Positions 1-8,256 of a stretch of DNA of 64,000 nt are shown here, in pieces. This DNA is from Bradyrhizobium sp. CSA112 (GTDB lineage Bacteria > Pseudomonadota > Alphaproteobacteria > Rhizobiales > Xanthobacteraceae): assembly GCF_029051645.1 (NCBI RefSeq), contig NZ_JAACFS010000012.1, positions 124,001 through 188,000 on the forward strand. The letters run 5' to 3'. Position 1 is the first letter of the stretch; each line of letters opens with the position of its first letter. The notes below the pieces were generated by a model. It did no database searches and was not told where the DNA came from. It worked only from the letters and a program-made list of their open reading frames with translations. A program made the position numbers and the translations under genes.

Positions 1-2311
1 GCCAGGCCAGCGCGGGACGAATGAGATCGGCGAGACGCTCCAAAATATCGACGCGCACCGCGCGCTCGCCGCACTGGCGATAGCCGAGCACGCGATAGGC
101 ATCGCGCGGCAACGCCTTGTCGACCGGGAACGAGGTGCGCCCCGAACTCGCCAGATGCTGCGCGCCTGAGAGCGCGGACATGTCGACATTGTCCTGCTTC
201 TCGGCCCACAGCAGCGAGGCCAGCGCCCGCGCCGCGGGTTTCAAGAGCCCAGGGAAATAGATGTGATAGGCGCCGAAGCGCACGCCGTATTTGCGCAGCG
301 TCGCGCGCGAGGCCTGGTCGAGATCCTTCATCTCGGCGGAAATCTTCGAGCGCTCCAGCACGCCGAGCGCCTCGACGAGCTGGAACGCGATACCGCGCCC
401 GATGCCCGCGATGTCCTCGGCCTTGGAGAGGCCGAACAGCGGGCCGAGCAGCTTTTCGATATGCGTCTTCAGCCATAGATCGAGCCGCGTCTGCACGGCT
501 TCGCGCGATGCGCCGGAGAGCCGATCGTCGGCAATGATGCGCAAGCGCGGATGCAGCGCGTCGTCGGCCGCGACGAGCTTTGCGACCGCATCGCCGGTCC
601 AGCGAATGGTGCCGTCGGATGTCAGCACGAACTGGTCGTCGGGGGCCGCGGCAAGCTTTGTGGCGCGCGCGTCGATCTCGCTTGCGAGCACCTGCTGCGC
701 AGCGGCCTGCAACGCCTTGGCATCCGAGCCGGCTTCCGCCGCATCGGGCGCAAAGGTAAATCCATCGAGCCGGCCGATCGCGTGGCCCTCAACAATCACT
801 TCGCCGGTCTTGCCAATTTCCGTATTCAAAACTGAGTTCTCCCGCAGGCGGCGCATCAATACACTGGTACGGCGGTCAACGAAACGCTCCGTAAGCCGTT
901 CATGTAGCGCATCGGATAATTTATTTTCGACCTCCCGCGTGATCCCCTGCCAGTGGTCGGGGTCGGACAGCCAGTCCGGGCGGTTGGCGACGAAGGTCCA
1001 GGTGCGGATTTGCGCGATCCGGCCCGACAGCGTGTCGATATCGCCGGTCACGCGGTCGGCCTGGTCGACCTGGGCGGCAAACCATGCGTCAGGTATGCGA
1101 CCCCTTTTCATCAGGAAACCATAGAGCGTGGTCACAAGTTCGGCATGGGCAGCCGGCGCGATCTTGCGGTAATCCGGGATCTGGCAGGCGTCCCACAGCC
1201 GTTCCACGGCTTGAGCGCCGTGGGCCATGTCCCTCACCTCGCCGTCGCGCGCGGCGTGATCGAGCACGCGCAGATCTTCGGCAATCGGCGCGCGGGTCAA
1301 GGCCTCGTGTCCCGGCGGCAGCGCCAGCGACACCTGCAGGGCGCCGAGCGAGGAGAAATCCAGCTTCGAATTCCGCCACTGCAGCATTTTGACGCTGTCA
1401 AACGTGTGGTTCTGCAGCGCGTTCACCAGTTCCGGCTCGAACGGCGCGCAGCGCCCCGTGGTGCCGAAGGTGCCGTTGCGCGTGGCGCGCCCCGCACGGC
1501 CCGCGATCTGCGCAAACTCGGCCGGATTGAGCCTTCGGAACTGATAGCCGTCATACTTGCGGTCGGAAGCAAACGCGACGTGATCGACGTCGAGATTGAG
1601 CCCCATGCCGACCGCGTCGGTCGCAACGAGATAATCGACATCGCCGTTCTGGAACATTGCGACCTGCGCATTGCGCGTGCGCGGTGAGAGCGAGCCGAGC
1701 ACGACCGCGGCGCCGCCATGCTGCCTGCGGATCAATTCGGCGATGGCGTAGACTTCATCGGCCGAGAACGCGACGATCGCGGTGCGGCGCGCCTGGCGCG
1801 TGATCTTGCGGTCACCGGCGAATTCGAGCTGCGACAATCGCGGCCGCGTGATGATGGAAGCGCCGGGCAACAGCCGCTCGACGATGGGCCGCATCGTCGC
1901 AGCGCCGAGCAGCAGCGTCTCGTCGCGGCCGCGGCGATGCAGGATGCGGTCGGTGAAGACATGCCCGCGCTCGAGATCGGCTGCGATCTGGATTTCATCG
2001 ACGGCGAGAAACGAGACGTCGATATCCCGCGGCATCGCCTCCACCGTCGAGACCCAGTAGCGCGGATTCTTCGGCTTGATCTTCTCTTCACCGGTGACGA
2101 GCGCAACCGCCTCAGTCCCAGCGCGAGCGGCGATCTTGTTGTAGACCTCCCGCGCGAGCAGCCGCAGCGGCAGGCCGATCACGCCGGACGAATGCGCCAG
2201 CATCCGCTCGATCGCCAGATGCGTCTTGCCTGTGTTGGTCGGCCCGAGCACGGCGGTGACGCCCGCGCCGGGCGCGCGATCGTTCGCGAACTTGGAAGGA
2301 GAGAAAGCCAT
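1..2311 (-). CDS. SUV3-like superfamily 2 RNA helicase (5' part; gene runs off the left edge)
   Basis: The reading frame starts at the ATG at 2311 and stays open to base 1, so about 770 residues are present and the C-terminus is missing. Near the N-terminus is a Walker A motif GPTNTGKT, then a DEIQ box (motif II) about 80 residues on, and a second RecA-like domain with an AGRAGR-type motif VI (QIAGRAGR). This order and the GPTNTGKT form are those of the SUV3/mitochondrial degradosome helicase family, which in alphaproteobacteria is a long protein annotated as a DEAD/DEAH helicase. By family it unwinds RNA with ATP, probably in RNA turnover; the partner nuclease is not visible here. Confidence in the family is high, in the biological role moderate. 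Confidence 0.85.
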   Translation of the reverse strand, partial: MAFSPSKFANDRAPGAGVTAVLGPTNTGKTHLAIERMLAHSSGVIGLPLRLLAREVYNKIAARAGTEAVALVTGEEKIKPKNPRYWVSTVEAMPRDIDVSFLAVDEIQIAADLERGHVFTDRILHRRGRDETLLLGAATMRPIVERLLPGASIITRPRLSQLEFAGDRKITRQARRTAIVAFSADEVYAIAELIRRQHGGAAVVLGSLSPRTRNAQVAMFQNGDVDYLVATDAVGMGLNLDVDHVAFASDRKYDGYQFRRLNPAEFAQIAGRAGRATRNGTFGTTGRCAPFEPELVNALQNHTFDSVKMLQWRNSKLDFSSLGALQVSLALPPGHEALTRAPIAEDLRVLDHAARDGEVRDMAHGAQAVERLWDACQIPDYRKIAPAAHAELVTTLYGFLMKRGRIPDAWFAAQVDQADRVTGDIDTLSGRIAQIRTWTFVANRPDWLSDPDHWQGITREVENKLSDALHERLTERFVDRRTSVLMRRLRENSVLNTEIGKTGEVIVEGHAIGRLDGFTFAPDAAEAGSDAKALQAAAQQVLASEIDARATKLAAAPDDQFVLTSDGTIRWTGDAVAKLVAADDALHPRLRIIADDRLSGASREAVQTRLDLWLKTHIEKLLGPLFGLSKAEDIAGIGRGIAFQLVEALGVLERSKISAEMKDLDQASRATLRKYGVRFGAYHIYFPGLLKPAARALASLLWAEKQDNVDMSALSGAQHLASSGRTSFPVDKALPRDAYRVLGYRQCGERAVRVDILERLADLIRPALAW

Positions 2312-2361
2312 TATGTGCAGGTGTTTCTTTTTAAATGCCGCCGCTCAAATCGCAGGTGCCA

Positions 2362-2466
2362 GACCTCATCCTGAGGAGCCGCGTTAGCGGCGTCTCGAAG
2401 GATGAATGGCACCGGTCGGGCCACATGGTTCGAGACGGCGCTTTCGCGCCTCCTCACCATGAGGGG
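2362..2466. repeat. Palindromic intergenic repeat (family F)
   Basis: Two arms of an imperfect inverted repeat (CCTCATCCTGAGGAG at the left, CTCACCATGAGG at the right), with GGCGTCTCGAAGGATGAATGG and GGTTCGAGACGGCG forms inside. It resembles a common Bradyrhizobium intergenic palindrome that I recall from other genomes. The 2312-2926 gap holds this element and the next repeat; I see no gene in it. Confidence 0.6.
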
Positions 2467-2776
2467 ATGTTCTTGCGAGGAGCGAAGCCTTTCTGCTCGC
2501 TCGGCGTCAATTCCGCCGATTCTGTTTCACTTTGCGACGGCGATGCGGTCGCGGCTTAAGCTCTGGAACGAGTCTGGAACGAATCGCGTCCGAATCGCTG
2601 ACTCCTCCCGAAACCCGATACGTTCACCGCAACATCTCGCGCTGACACGCCCGGGGCGGCACTAGATCAAGTTTGCGCGGGCTCCACAAGCGACGGTTTT
2701 CGGGTGCAATGCTTAAGACGCCGAGTCGAATCAGAACCGGGCAAGAGTCAATATGATTCATGCGGGCTCGGTGTCC

Positions 2777-2920
2777 CCCTCTCCCCTTGTGGGAGAGGGT
2801 GGCGCCGAACGTAGTTCGGCGACGGGTGAGGGGTTCTCTCCACCAGCACAGACCTCTCCCGCGGAGACAGACCCCTCATCCGGCGCTTCGCGCCACCTTC
2901 TCCCACAAGGGGAGAAGGGA
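2777..2920. repeat. Palindromic repeat, family A, copy 1
   Basis: Terminal inverted arms CTCCCCTTGTGGGAGA and TCTCCCACAAGGGGAG enclose an inner pair GGGGTTCTC / GACCCCTCATCCGGC. The same element occurs at 10116-10244 and 11600-11738. It lies just after the 3' end of the DUF3108 gene. It is a non-coding mobile-looking palindrome with no transposase inside. Confidence 0.85.
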
Positions 2921-2926
2921 AGAGGC

Positions 2927-3817
2927 TCAATTCGTCTTCGCCACCCTTGGCGGCATCGCTGATGTCACGAACGACGTCGCTTCCAGCATTGCCAGCCCGA
3001 ACGGGGTCGGGATGGTCATGCGGAAGGGAACCAGGACGCGTGTTCCCGCGATCGGCACGAACGCGATCTCGATCCGGCGCTCGGTGGCGAGATATTTGAT
3101 CACGGGGCGATCGGGGATGTAGCCCGCGACCGGCGTAAAATAGATCGCGCAGACGATCGCCGGGCCATGATAGCCCTTGTCGGCCTTGACCGTTTCCATG
3201 CGCTTGTAGTCGAGCTTGAGGTCGTAGCGCATGCGCCCGTCGAAAATCCCGGCGCCGGTGCGGCAGGCGTCCGGCGTCAACACCTCGCCATTCCCAGGCA
3301 CGCGCAGCATCGAGCCGGTCATGGGATCGAGCACATTCTTCCGATGCGCGTCGGTGACGACGATTCTATCCGGATCGACCGGCGGCGCCGGATCGATCGA
3401 AAAATCCTTCACGGCGCCGCCTGCCAGCACCAGGCGGATGGTCTCGGACTTCTTCTGCGTGGTGGTGGTCGCGGTATAGGCATTGGCGACAAGCGCGCCG
3501 CCTACGACGCGGCCCTGGCTGGCGCCCGAGCCCGTGCCGCCGGAAAACGCCTTCAGCAGCCCGGCGGTACCGCCCTGGGCTGAGGCCGAAAACGTGTCGT
3601 CGCCGATTTCGATGGTCCAGGCCCCCTTGCCGACCGGGATGCCCGCCAGCGTCGCCTCATATTGCGCGTCGAGCCGACCCTGCGCGGATGCGGCTGGCGG
3701 CGCCAGCGCGATAAATGCTGTGGCGCACAGGCCGAAACCGAGCCTGGTTAGGAGCGAAACGGCGCGTTTTGCAGTCACGAATGGATAGTCCCGGGATCGG
3801 CGCGATTGGGTGTTCAT
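2927..3817 (-). CDS. DUF3108 family exported protein
   Basis: A 296-residue protein. The N-terminus has basic residues, a hydrophobic stretch of about 20 residues and an ASAQG cleavage-type site near residue 46, so it is probably exported to the periplasm. The mature part begins with the YEATLAGIPVGKGAW pattern typical of DUF3108 proteins and ends with a beta-rich segment. The family has no established enzymatic function. The gene is divergent from rpmB with a 352-bp gap between them and is followed by a palindromic repeat. Family call is fairly confident; the function is unknown. Confidence 0.75.
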   Translation of the reverse strand: MNTQSRRSRDYPFVTAKRAVSLLTRLGFGLCATAFIALAPPAASAQGRLDAQYEATLAGIPVGKGAWTIEIGDDTFSASAQGGTAGLLKAFSGGTGSGASQGRVVGGALVANAYTATTTTQKKSETIRLVLAGGAVKDFSIDPAPPVDPDRIVVTDAHRKNVLDPMTGSMLRVPGNGEVLTPDACRTGAGIFDGRMRYDLKLDYKRMETVKADKGYHGPAIVCAIYFTPVAGYIPDRPVIKYLATERRIEIAFVPIAGTRVLVPFRMTIPTPFGLAMLEATSFVTSAMPPRVAKTN

Positions 3818-4045
3818 TTAGGCAGAAATATCCGGCAAACAACGCGCAGCTTCGCGAAAACCACGCTGAAATCAGACCTCTCATCGCCTTCAGCCGCTTT
3901 GCGGAAGGCCAAGGCCCTACTAACAAGGCCCTACTAAAACGAAAGCCATGGTGTCGGTGGGGATTGCGCCCTTTATATGATGGCTTAAGTGGCTGGAACC
4001 CCTTAGAAACCGGCCAAATCTGCGCCCCACGCCGCCCCAAGAACC

Positions 4046-4074
4046 TTGACCGCGCGGCCGTCTCCCCCTATACG
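4046..4074 (+). promoter_or_regulatory. Sigma-70-type promoter for rpmB
   Basis: TTGACC at 4046-4051 and TATACG at 4069-4074 are separated by exactly 17 bases. The predicted transcript would carry a leader of roughly 90 nt before the rpmB ATG at 4170. The rest of the 3818-4169 gap shows nothing else I can name. Confidence 0.6.
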
Positions 4075-4169
4075 TCCGCGGTTCCTGGAAATGGACGCGA
4101 TTTTGGACCCCCGCAGGCGCCTGCGAGAAGCGGCTCGGCTATGGCGGGGATGGAAGAGGATTTTTCGGA

Positions 4170-4478
4170 ATGTCCCGGCGCTGCGAACTGACGGCCAAGG
4201 GCCCCCAGGTGGGCCACAAGGTGAGCCACTCGAACATCAAGACCAAGCGGCGCTTCCTGCCGAACCTGGTCAACGTCACCTTCATCTCGGACGCCCTCGC
4301 CCGCAACGTGCGCCTGCGCGTCTCGACCAACGCGCTCAAGAGCGTCGACCACAATGGCGGCTTGGACGCGTATTTGATCAAGGCCAAGGCCGACGTGCTC
4401 TCCCCCCGCGCACTCGATCTGAAGCGCGCGATCGAGAAGAAGGTCGGCAAGCCGGTGTTCGTGAAAAAGGCGAGCTGA
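4170..4478 (+). CDS. rpmB: 50S ribosomal protein bL28
   Basis: A 102-residue basic protein beginning MSRRCELTAKGPQVGHKVSH and containing the conserved SNIKTKRRFLPNL segment of bL28, with the longer alphaproteobacterial C-terminal extension ending VGKPVFVKKAS. It is part of the large ribosomal subunit. It has its own promoter (4046-4074) and a strong terminator (4514-4547), so it is monocistronic. The ATG at 4170 gives the exact family N-terminus. In related genomes as I recall, rpmB lies near the phytase-like gene and cobT/cobS, so the 8 kb between them here is probably accessory DNA. Confidence 0.97.
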   Translation: MSRRCELTAKGPQVGHKVSHSNIKTKRRFLPNLVNVTFISDALARNVRLRVSTNALKSVDHNGGLDAYLIKAKADVLSPRALDLKRAIEKKVGKPVFVKKAS

Positions 4479-4513
4479 GATTTAAGCGACAATCGGCGGA
4501 TCGGAGTTTTGAG

Positions 4514-4547
4514 CGGCCGGGTCGGAAGACCCGGCCGTTTTTGTTTG
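4514..4547 (+). terminator. Rho-independent terminator of rpmB
   Basis: A perfect 9-bp stem CGGCCGGGT / ACCCGGCCG with a 6-base loop is followed directly by TTTTTGTTTG. It lies 36 bases after the rpmB stop codon and marks the last clearly ancestral sequence before the ABC-3C islet. Confidence 0.9.
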
Positions 4548-4747
4548 TAAAGCTTTAGCTGAAGGAGGTGACGCAGGGACCATACGAGAGGTTGTATTAT
4601 AGCAGCATTGCCACGCAGCCAAAAATCAATAGATTTCGCTCTCGGGGGTGGGGCGTGCAGATAAACAAGACCATAGCGATTTCGACCGAGAAGCTGTCTG
4701 CGCCCACACTGTGGCCGAACGCCAACTCTCGCTTGTTGGGCCTAGGT

Positions 4748-5782
4748 ATGGGCCTCCCAGTCAAACCTCTCGATCGCCTCGCGCAGTTTAGTCCTTTGGA
4801 CTTCGAACGCTTCACCCTCGAATGGGCCTCTGGATATCTCGCCTCAAAACTCCCAAGTGTTTACGAGGTGCAGCAGCGAGGTGGTGCCGGAGATAAGGGG
4901 CGAGACATTATCGTTTGGTTCGACCCACCTGCGTCCAAACCTCGTCGTTGGTCGCTGTACCAGTGCAAACATTATGGCAGCAAATTGGGCGCCGGTGTCG
5001 CAGCTGCTGAAATCGGAAAGGTTCTCTACTACACCTTCATTGGCGACTACACCGCACCTGACGAATACTGGTTCGTGACCCATCTTGGCGTCACATCTGA
5101 TCTTCAAGACATGCTTGATCAGCCTGACAAGTTGCAAGCTTACCTTTTGTCGAACTGGGCCGAGCGCTGCTCTGGAAAGATTACGTCGAAATCGAAAATC
5201 ACACTTACAAACGAACTGAGGGCCCATATCGGAGGGTTCAATTTTTCGATTTTCCGCGCGAAGCAACCGCTAGCGCTCATCGAAGAGCATGCGCAGACTG
5301 GCTATCACTTAGCCGTGTTCGGTCTACCGTTGATTGATCGCCCACCTCCGCCGACCCCACCATCATTGGTCTCACCCGCGGAAGCGGGGTATGTCCGCCA
5401 ACTATATAACGTCATAGGTGAGGATATCGGCAAGAAAGTATCGGACCTGTCAGATTTTGCTGACCACAACTCGCACACCCGCTTGTTCGATCGCTCTCGC
5501 ATTACATTTTACTGCGCCGAAGGACTTAAGGAACTTGCGAGAGATCAGATGGCTGACGCAAGCTACTTCGATACGTTGCTGGAAGAGTTCAGTGGAGGCC
5601 TCTATCATAACTATTCCGCGCCAAACCTGACCGGCATGCAACGCTTAGCCAACACAGTTATGGCGTCGCAAGCCCTGCAGTTAGGCGGTCACGTTCTGAG
5701 TTCCCATGTTCGCGCGAACGACCGCGAGGGAATGTGCCACCAGATGGCCAATGAAAATCTCGTTAATTGGTGTAAGCCATGA
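4748..5782 (+). CDS. ABC-3C system effector with a PD-(D/E)xK nuclease-like N-terminal domain
   Basis: With the ATG at 4748 the protein has 344 residues and opens with PLDRLAQFSPLDFERFTLEW, the usual start of this family. The frame is open back to a GTG at 4568, but that extension looks unlike protein-coding family sequence. Residues about 46-53 read GAGDKGRD and 72-74 QCK, the G-x-G-D-x-G-x-D ... Q-x-K pattern of Mrr-like restriction-fold nucleases; an upstream Glu (FTLEW) may complete the site. The C-terminal third is an all-helical region matching the position of the conserved C-terminal domain of ABC-3C effectors. Its TGA overlaps the next ATG (ATGA), so the genes are translationally coupled. 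By inference it cuts nucleic acid when released by the ATPase; this has not been shown here. Confidence 0.75.
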   Translation: MGLPVKPLDRLAQFSPLDFERFTLEWASGYLASKLPSVYEVQQRGGAGDKGRDIIVWFDPPASKPRRWSLYQCKHYGSKLGAGVAAAEIGKVLYYTFIGDYTAPDEYWFVTHLGVTSDLQDMLDQPDKLQAYLLSNWAERCSGKITSKSKITLTNELRAHIGGFNFSIFRAKQPLALIEEHAQTGYHLAVFGLPLIDRPPPPTPPSLVSPAEAGYVRQLYNVIGEDIGKKVSDLSDFADHNSHTRLFDRSRITFYCAEGLKELARDQMADASYFDTLLEEFSGGLYHNYSAPNLTGMQRLANTVMASQALQLGGHVLSSHVRANDREGMCHQMANENLVNWCKP

Positions 5783-6294
5783 GCACAGTTTTGGCTCCAA
5801 GAGCATCGCGGCACGTACGGCCCTTCAATTCGGCGATGGAATGCGGCTTGAGGATGCTATTTGTACTTAATGCAGCCAATGGAAGAGCATCTGATTTGCA
5901 GCGGCTAGTGTCGTACGACTACCTCCTGCTGCATTCGGGTGACGTGTCCGAGGGACCATCAAGCCTACACCCACCCGTTCCATTTCGTGGCACCGAAATG
6001 CTCGTTAAACGAGAAGTGCTAAGTGCTGGCCTCAATCAGATGTTTTCACGCGAATTGCTGGAAAAGACATTTGATCTATCTGGCATCCTCTATCGGGCGA
6101 CAAATTTGACGACGGCATTCATCGCTCTTCTAAAGTCCGACTATGCCAACGCCGTCCGCACTCGTTCCGAGTGGGTCATCGACCGTTTCGGAGCGATGGA
6201 TGATGCGCACTTGTCCGACTACATGACAGAGAACATCGGCCGTTGGGGGGCGGAATTTGAACGCCTCACTGCAATTGATGATTTGGAGCTGTAA
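5779..6294 (+). CDS. ABC-3C system middle component (MC2-like)
   Basis: A 171-residue soluble protein with no signal peptide or membrane segment. Recognisable family features are the early segment LFVLNAANGRASDLQRLVSYDYLL, with HSGD a few residues later, then a Pro-rich LHPPVPFR stretch, and a C-terminal helix ending with a WVIDRF segment. The position between effector and ATPase, overlapping the effector stop by 4 nt and ending 1 nt before the ATPase start, is the diagnostic ABC-3C order. I recall this subfamily as middle component 2. Middle components have no assigned biochemical activity; they probably bridge the ATPase and the effector. Confidence 0.7.
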   Translation: MSTVLAPRASRHVRPFNSAMECGLRMLFVLNAANGRASDLQRLVSYDYLLLHSGDVSEGPSSLHPPVPFRGTEMLVKREVLSAGLNQMFSRELLEKTFDLSGILYRATNLTTAFIALLKSDYANAVRTRSEWVIDRFGAMDDAHLSDYMTENIGRWGAEFERLTAIDDLEL

Positions 6295-6295
6295 G

Positions 6296-8146
6296 ATGCT
6301 TCAAATAAGATCAATTCTATTGCGAGGGAGAGGTGTAAAAGACGCTCTCATTTCATTCGAGGACGGCGCAAATATCCTAGCTGGAGAATCAGATACCGGG
6401 AAAAGCTACCTCGTTCATTGCCTAGACTATGTTTTTGGTGGAGATGCAATGGACAAGCGCATTCCAGAAGCTGAGCCGTACGCTCAGCTTTTTGTGGAAT
6501 TTCAGAACTCAGAGAAGAAATTTCTAACACTCGAGCGGAGTCTTGCTGGTGGCGACCTTGCGGCGCATCAGGTCAGAATTGCGTCTATCAAAGGAACGGG
6601 GAAAAAGATCGTCCCGAGCCGTTCTGGCAAAAGCCAAGCAAAGGACGTCACCGCGATCTTGTTCGAGTTCGCTGGAATTGGTGAAGCCAAGCTGCGGAAG
6701 AACAATCGAGGCGAAGTCCAACGCCTGACAATACGAACCATGCTACCCGTTATTTTGGTAGATGAGATTTCAGTGATCGACGAGCGCTCGCCCGTCTTGG
6801 GAGATAGCAGTTTTGACACCACCGCTCGCAAGCGAGCATTCGCGTATATGCTTTCAGGAAAGGATGACACCGGCATCGTCACAGTCGAAAGAAAGGATAT
6901 CGCAAACGCCAGGCGAAACGCGCAGCTGGGAATTATCTCGGACCTATTGTCACCCATCGAAGAACGGCTACAGAAACAATTCGCCAAGGAAAGTGATGAA
7001 TCGATTGATAAAATCGAAGAAGCCATCGGTGCACTTTCTGAGTCGCTTGCTGACCGTTCGCAAGAAAGAGAAGATATTGAGGCTGGACGCCGCGCAGCGA
7101 TTGCCAATCAGCGGAAAGCAGAATCACAGATTGTCGCGATCGACGAACTTCTCACGCAGTATAGGTTGTTAGACGACAGGTACCGCACTGATCTCGCGCG
7201 GCTCGACTTCATCGCTGAAGGCGCGCATTTTTTTGACGGGTTACAGGAGGTCAAATGCCCCCTGTGCGATCAGCTAATGTCGCCCGACCACGCACACAGA
7301 GCCTCGGAAAGCAGTCAATCTATTTATCAAGCGGCAAGAGCAGAAGCCGCGAAGATACTAGCGCATCGCGCCGATTTGATAGCGGCGACCGAAAGTCTCA
7401 ATAGAAGGCGCGTGGCTCGCGAGACCGAAGCGAGTGATAGCCTCGCTGCGATAGAATACGCTGACTCTCGTATCAAGGAGGTGCTTGCTCCCACTATGCA
7501 GGTAGATACGCAGCGCCTCGAGAGTTTAATTAATCGCCGCGTCGAATTGGAAGCCATCCGCAGCGACGAAACGCAAGCATCGAGCTTGCGCCAGATGAAG
7601 GATCAGATTGAGAATGCCACGGGGGATGGTAAGGCTCCATCGAAGGAATGGGAGCCTCTTCCCTCTAAAGCTCTCAGAGCGTTTTGCGCGGAGGTCGAAA
7701 GGATCTTGGCGGAGTGGAAATGGAAGGGCGACGGCAGAGTAGAGTTTGATCAATCAGCTTACGATATCATTGTTGATGGACAGTCACGACGATCGCACGG
7801 AAAAGGCGTACGAGCAGTTCTCTATTCAGCGTTCGTCATAGGCCTTCTGAAGTACTGTAAAGCTAACCAGCGCCCGCATCTTGGAACAATCATCATCGAT
7901 TCACCGCTCACCAGCTACAAGAAAGGGAAATCCGGCGGAGCGCCAGATTCTCCGATTGATGCCGGGATCGAAGCAGCCTTTTGGCGATCCTTAGCCAAAT
8001 TTGGAGTGGGCGCTCAATTGATAATAATTGAGAATAAGGAGCCGCCTAGCGACGTCGCTACGGCTGTTCACTACGAATGGTTTGCGGGCGAAAATGCCCA
8101 GTCGGGTGAGCGAGTAGGATTCATTCCGACTGCAAGCCGGCTTTGA
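6296..8146 (+). CDS. ABC-3C system ABC ATPase, DUF3732-type, SMC/Rad50-like
   Basis: A 616-residue protein. Walker A is GESDTGKS at residues 30-37. A long charged helical region (about 200-410) forms a coiled coil interrupted by CPLC at 321-324, which looks like a Rad50-type zinc hook. A signature-like SHGKG lies near 500 and Walker B, IIIDSPL, at about 532-538; the C-terminal part corresponds to DUF3732. The ATG at 6296 follows the middle-component stop by one base and gives the normal N-terminus of such ATPases; an earlier in-frame codon at 6257 lies inside the middle component gene. By analogy it senses DNA or an invader-related state and triggers the nuclease-like partner. The ATPase class is certain; the trigger is unknown. 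Confidence 0.85.
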   Translation: MLQIRSILLRGRGVKDALISFEDGANILAGESDTGKSYLVHCLDYVFGGDAMDKRIPEAEPYAQLFVEFQNSEKKFLTLERSLAGGDLAAHQVRIASIKGTGKKIVPSRSGKSQAKDVTAILFEFAGIGEAKLRKNNRGEVQRLTIRTMLPVILVDEISVIDERSPVLGDSSFDTTARKRAFAYMLSGKDDTGIVTVERKDIANARRNAQLGIISDLLSPIEERLQKQFAKESDESIDKIEEAIGALSESLADRSQEREDIEAGRRAAIANQRKAESQIVAIDELLTQYRLLDDRYRTDLARLDFIAEGAHFFDGLQEVKCPLCDQLMSPDHAHRASESSQSIYQAARAEAAKILAHRADLIAATESLNRRRVARETEASDSLAAIEYADSRIKEVLAPTMQVDTQRLESLINRRVELEAIRSDETQASSLRQMKDQIENATGDGKAPSKEWEPLPSKALRAFCAEVERILAEWKWKGDGRVEFDQSAYDIIVDGQSRRSHGKGVRAVLYSAFVIGLLKYCKANQRPHLGTIIIDSPLTSYKKGKSGGAPDSPIDAGIEAAFWRSLAKFGVGAQLIIIENKEPPSDVATAVHYEWFAGENAQSGERVGFIPTASRL

Positions 8147-8171
8147 GCAAGGGCTCTTCCCAAGTTGAGAC

Positions 8172-8252
8172 GGTAAGCGAAGGCAGCAGAACGACATCGA
8201 GGCCGCGCTGCGCCGCTGGCGCGATTACAAGAAGCGCAAGCGCGAAGGATGA
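8172..8252 (+). pseudogene. C-terminal remnant of a RelE/HigB-like toxin gene
   Basis: Directly after the ABC-3C ATPase gene, one frame reads GKRRQQNDIEAALRRWRDYK and then KRKREG with a stop at 8250-8252. This is the usual C-terminal tail of RelE/ParE-superfamily toxins of the HigB type, in which a GGDK...QQxDI segment ends the fold. There is no start codon and the catalytic body is absent. A stop at 8166-8168 in this frame bounds the remnant on the left. The stop sits 4 bases before the antitoxin ATG, the normal toxin-then-antitoxin spacing. The likely reading is that the islet replaced or interrupted the 5' part of the toxin gene. Confidence 0.65.
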
Positions 8253-8256
8253 CGCC

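Larger units (their letters stand above)
4548..8171. other. Genomic islet carrying an ABC-three-component conflict system
   Basis: Between the rpmB terminator and the cut-off tail of a toxin gene lies a compact three-gene unit whose base composition is visibly A/T-richer than its surroundings (roughly 40% G+C in a sample near 6300, against well over 60% in the flanking genes). Codon use in all three genes is correspondingly mixed. No tRNA, integrase or clear direct repeat was found at the ends, so the entry route is unknown; gene content and composition argue for horizontal acquisition. Confidence 0.75.

Noticed and set aside
4568..4747. N-terminal extension of the ABC-3C effector from the GTG at 4568
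   Set aside because: The 60 extra residues lack the family pattern, which begins at PLDRLAQFSP; the ATG at 4748 gives a normal N-terminus. The GGAGG at 4564-4568 is noted but lies too close to that GTG.
4540..8190. Flanking direct repeats (target-site duplication) of the ABC-3C islet
   Set aside because: I compared the sequence just after the rpmB terminator with that around the toxin remnant and found no convincing match.
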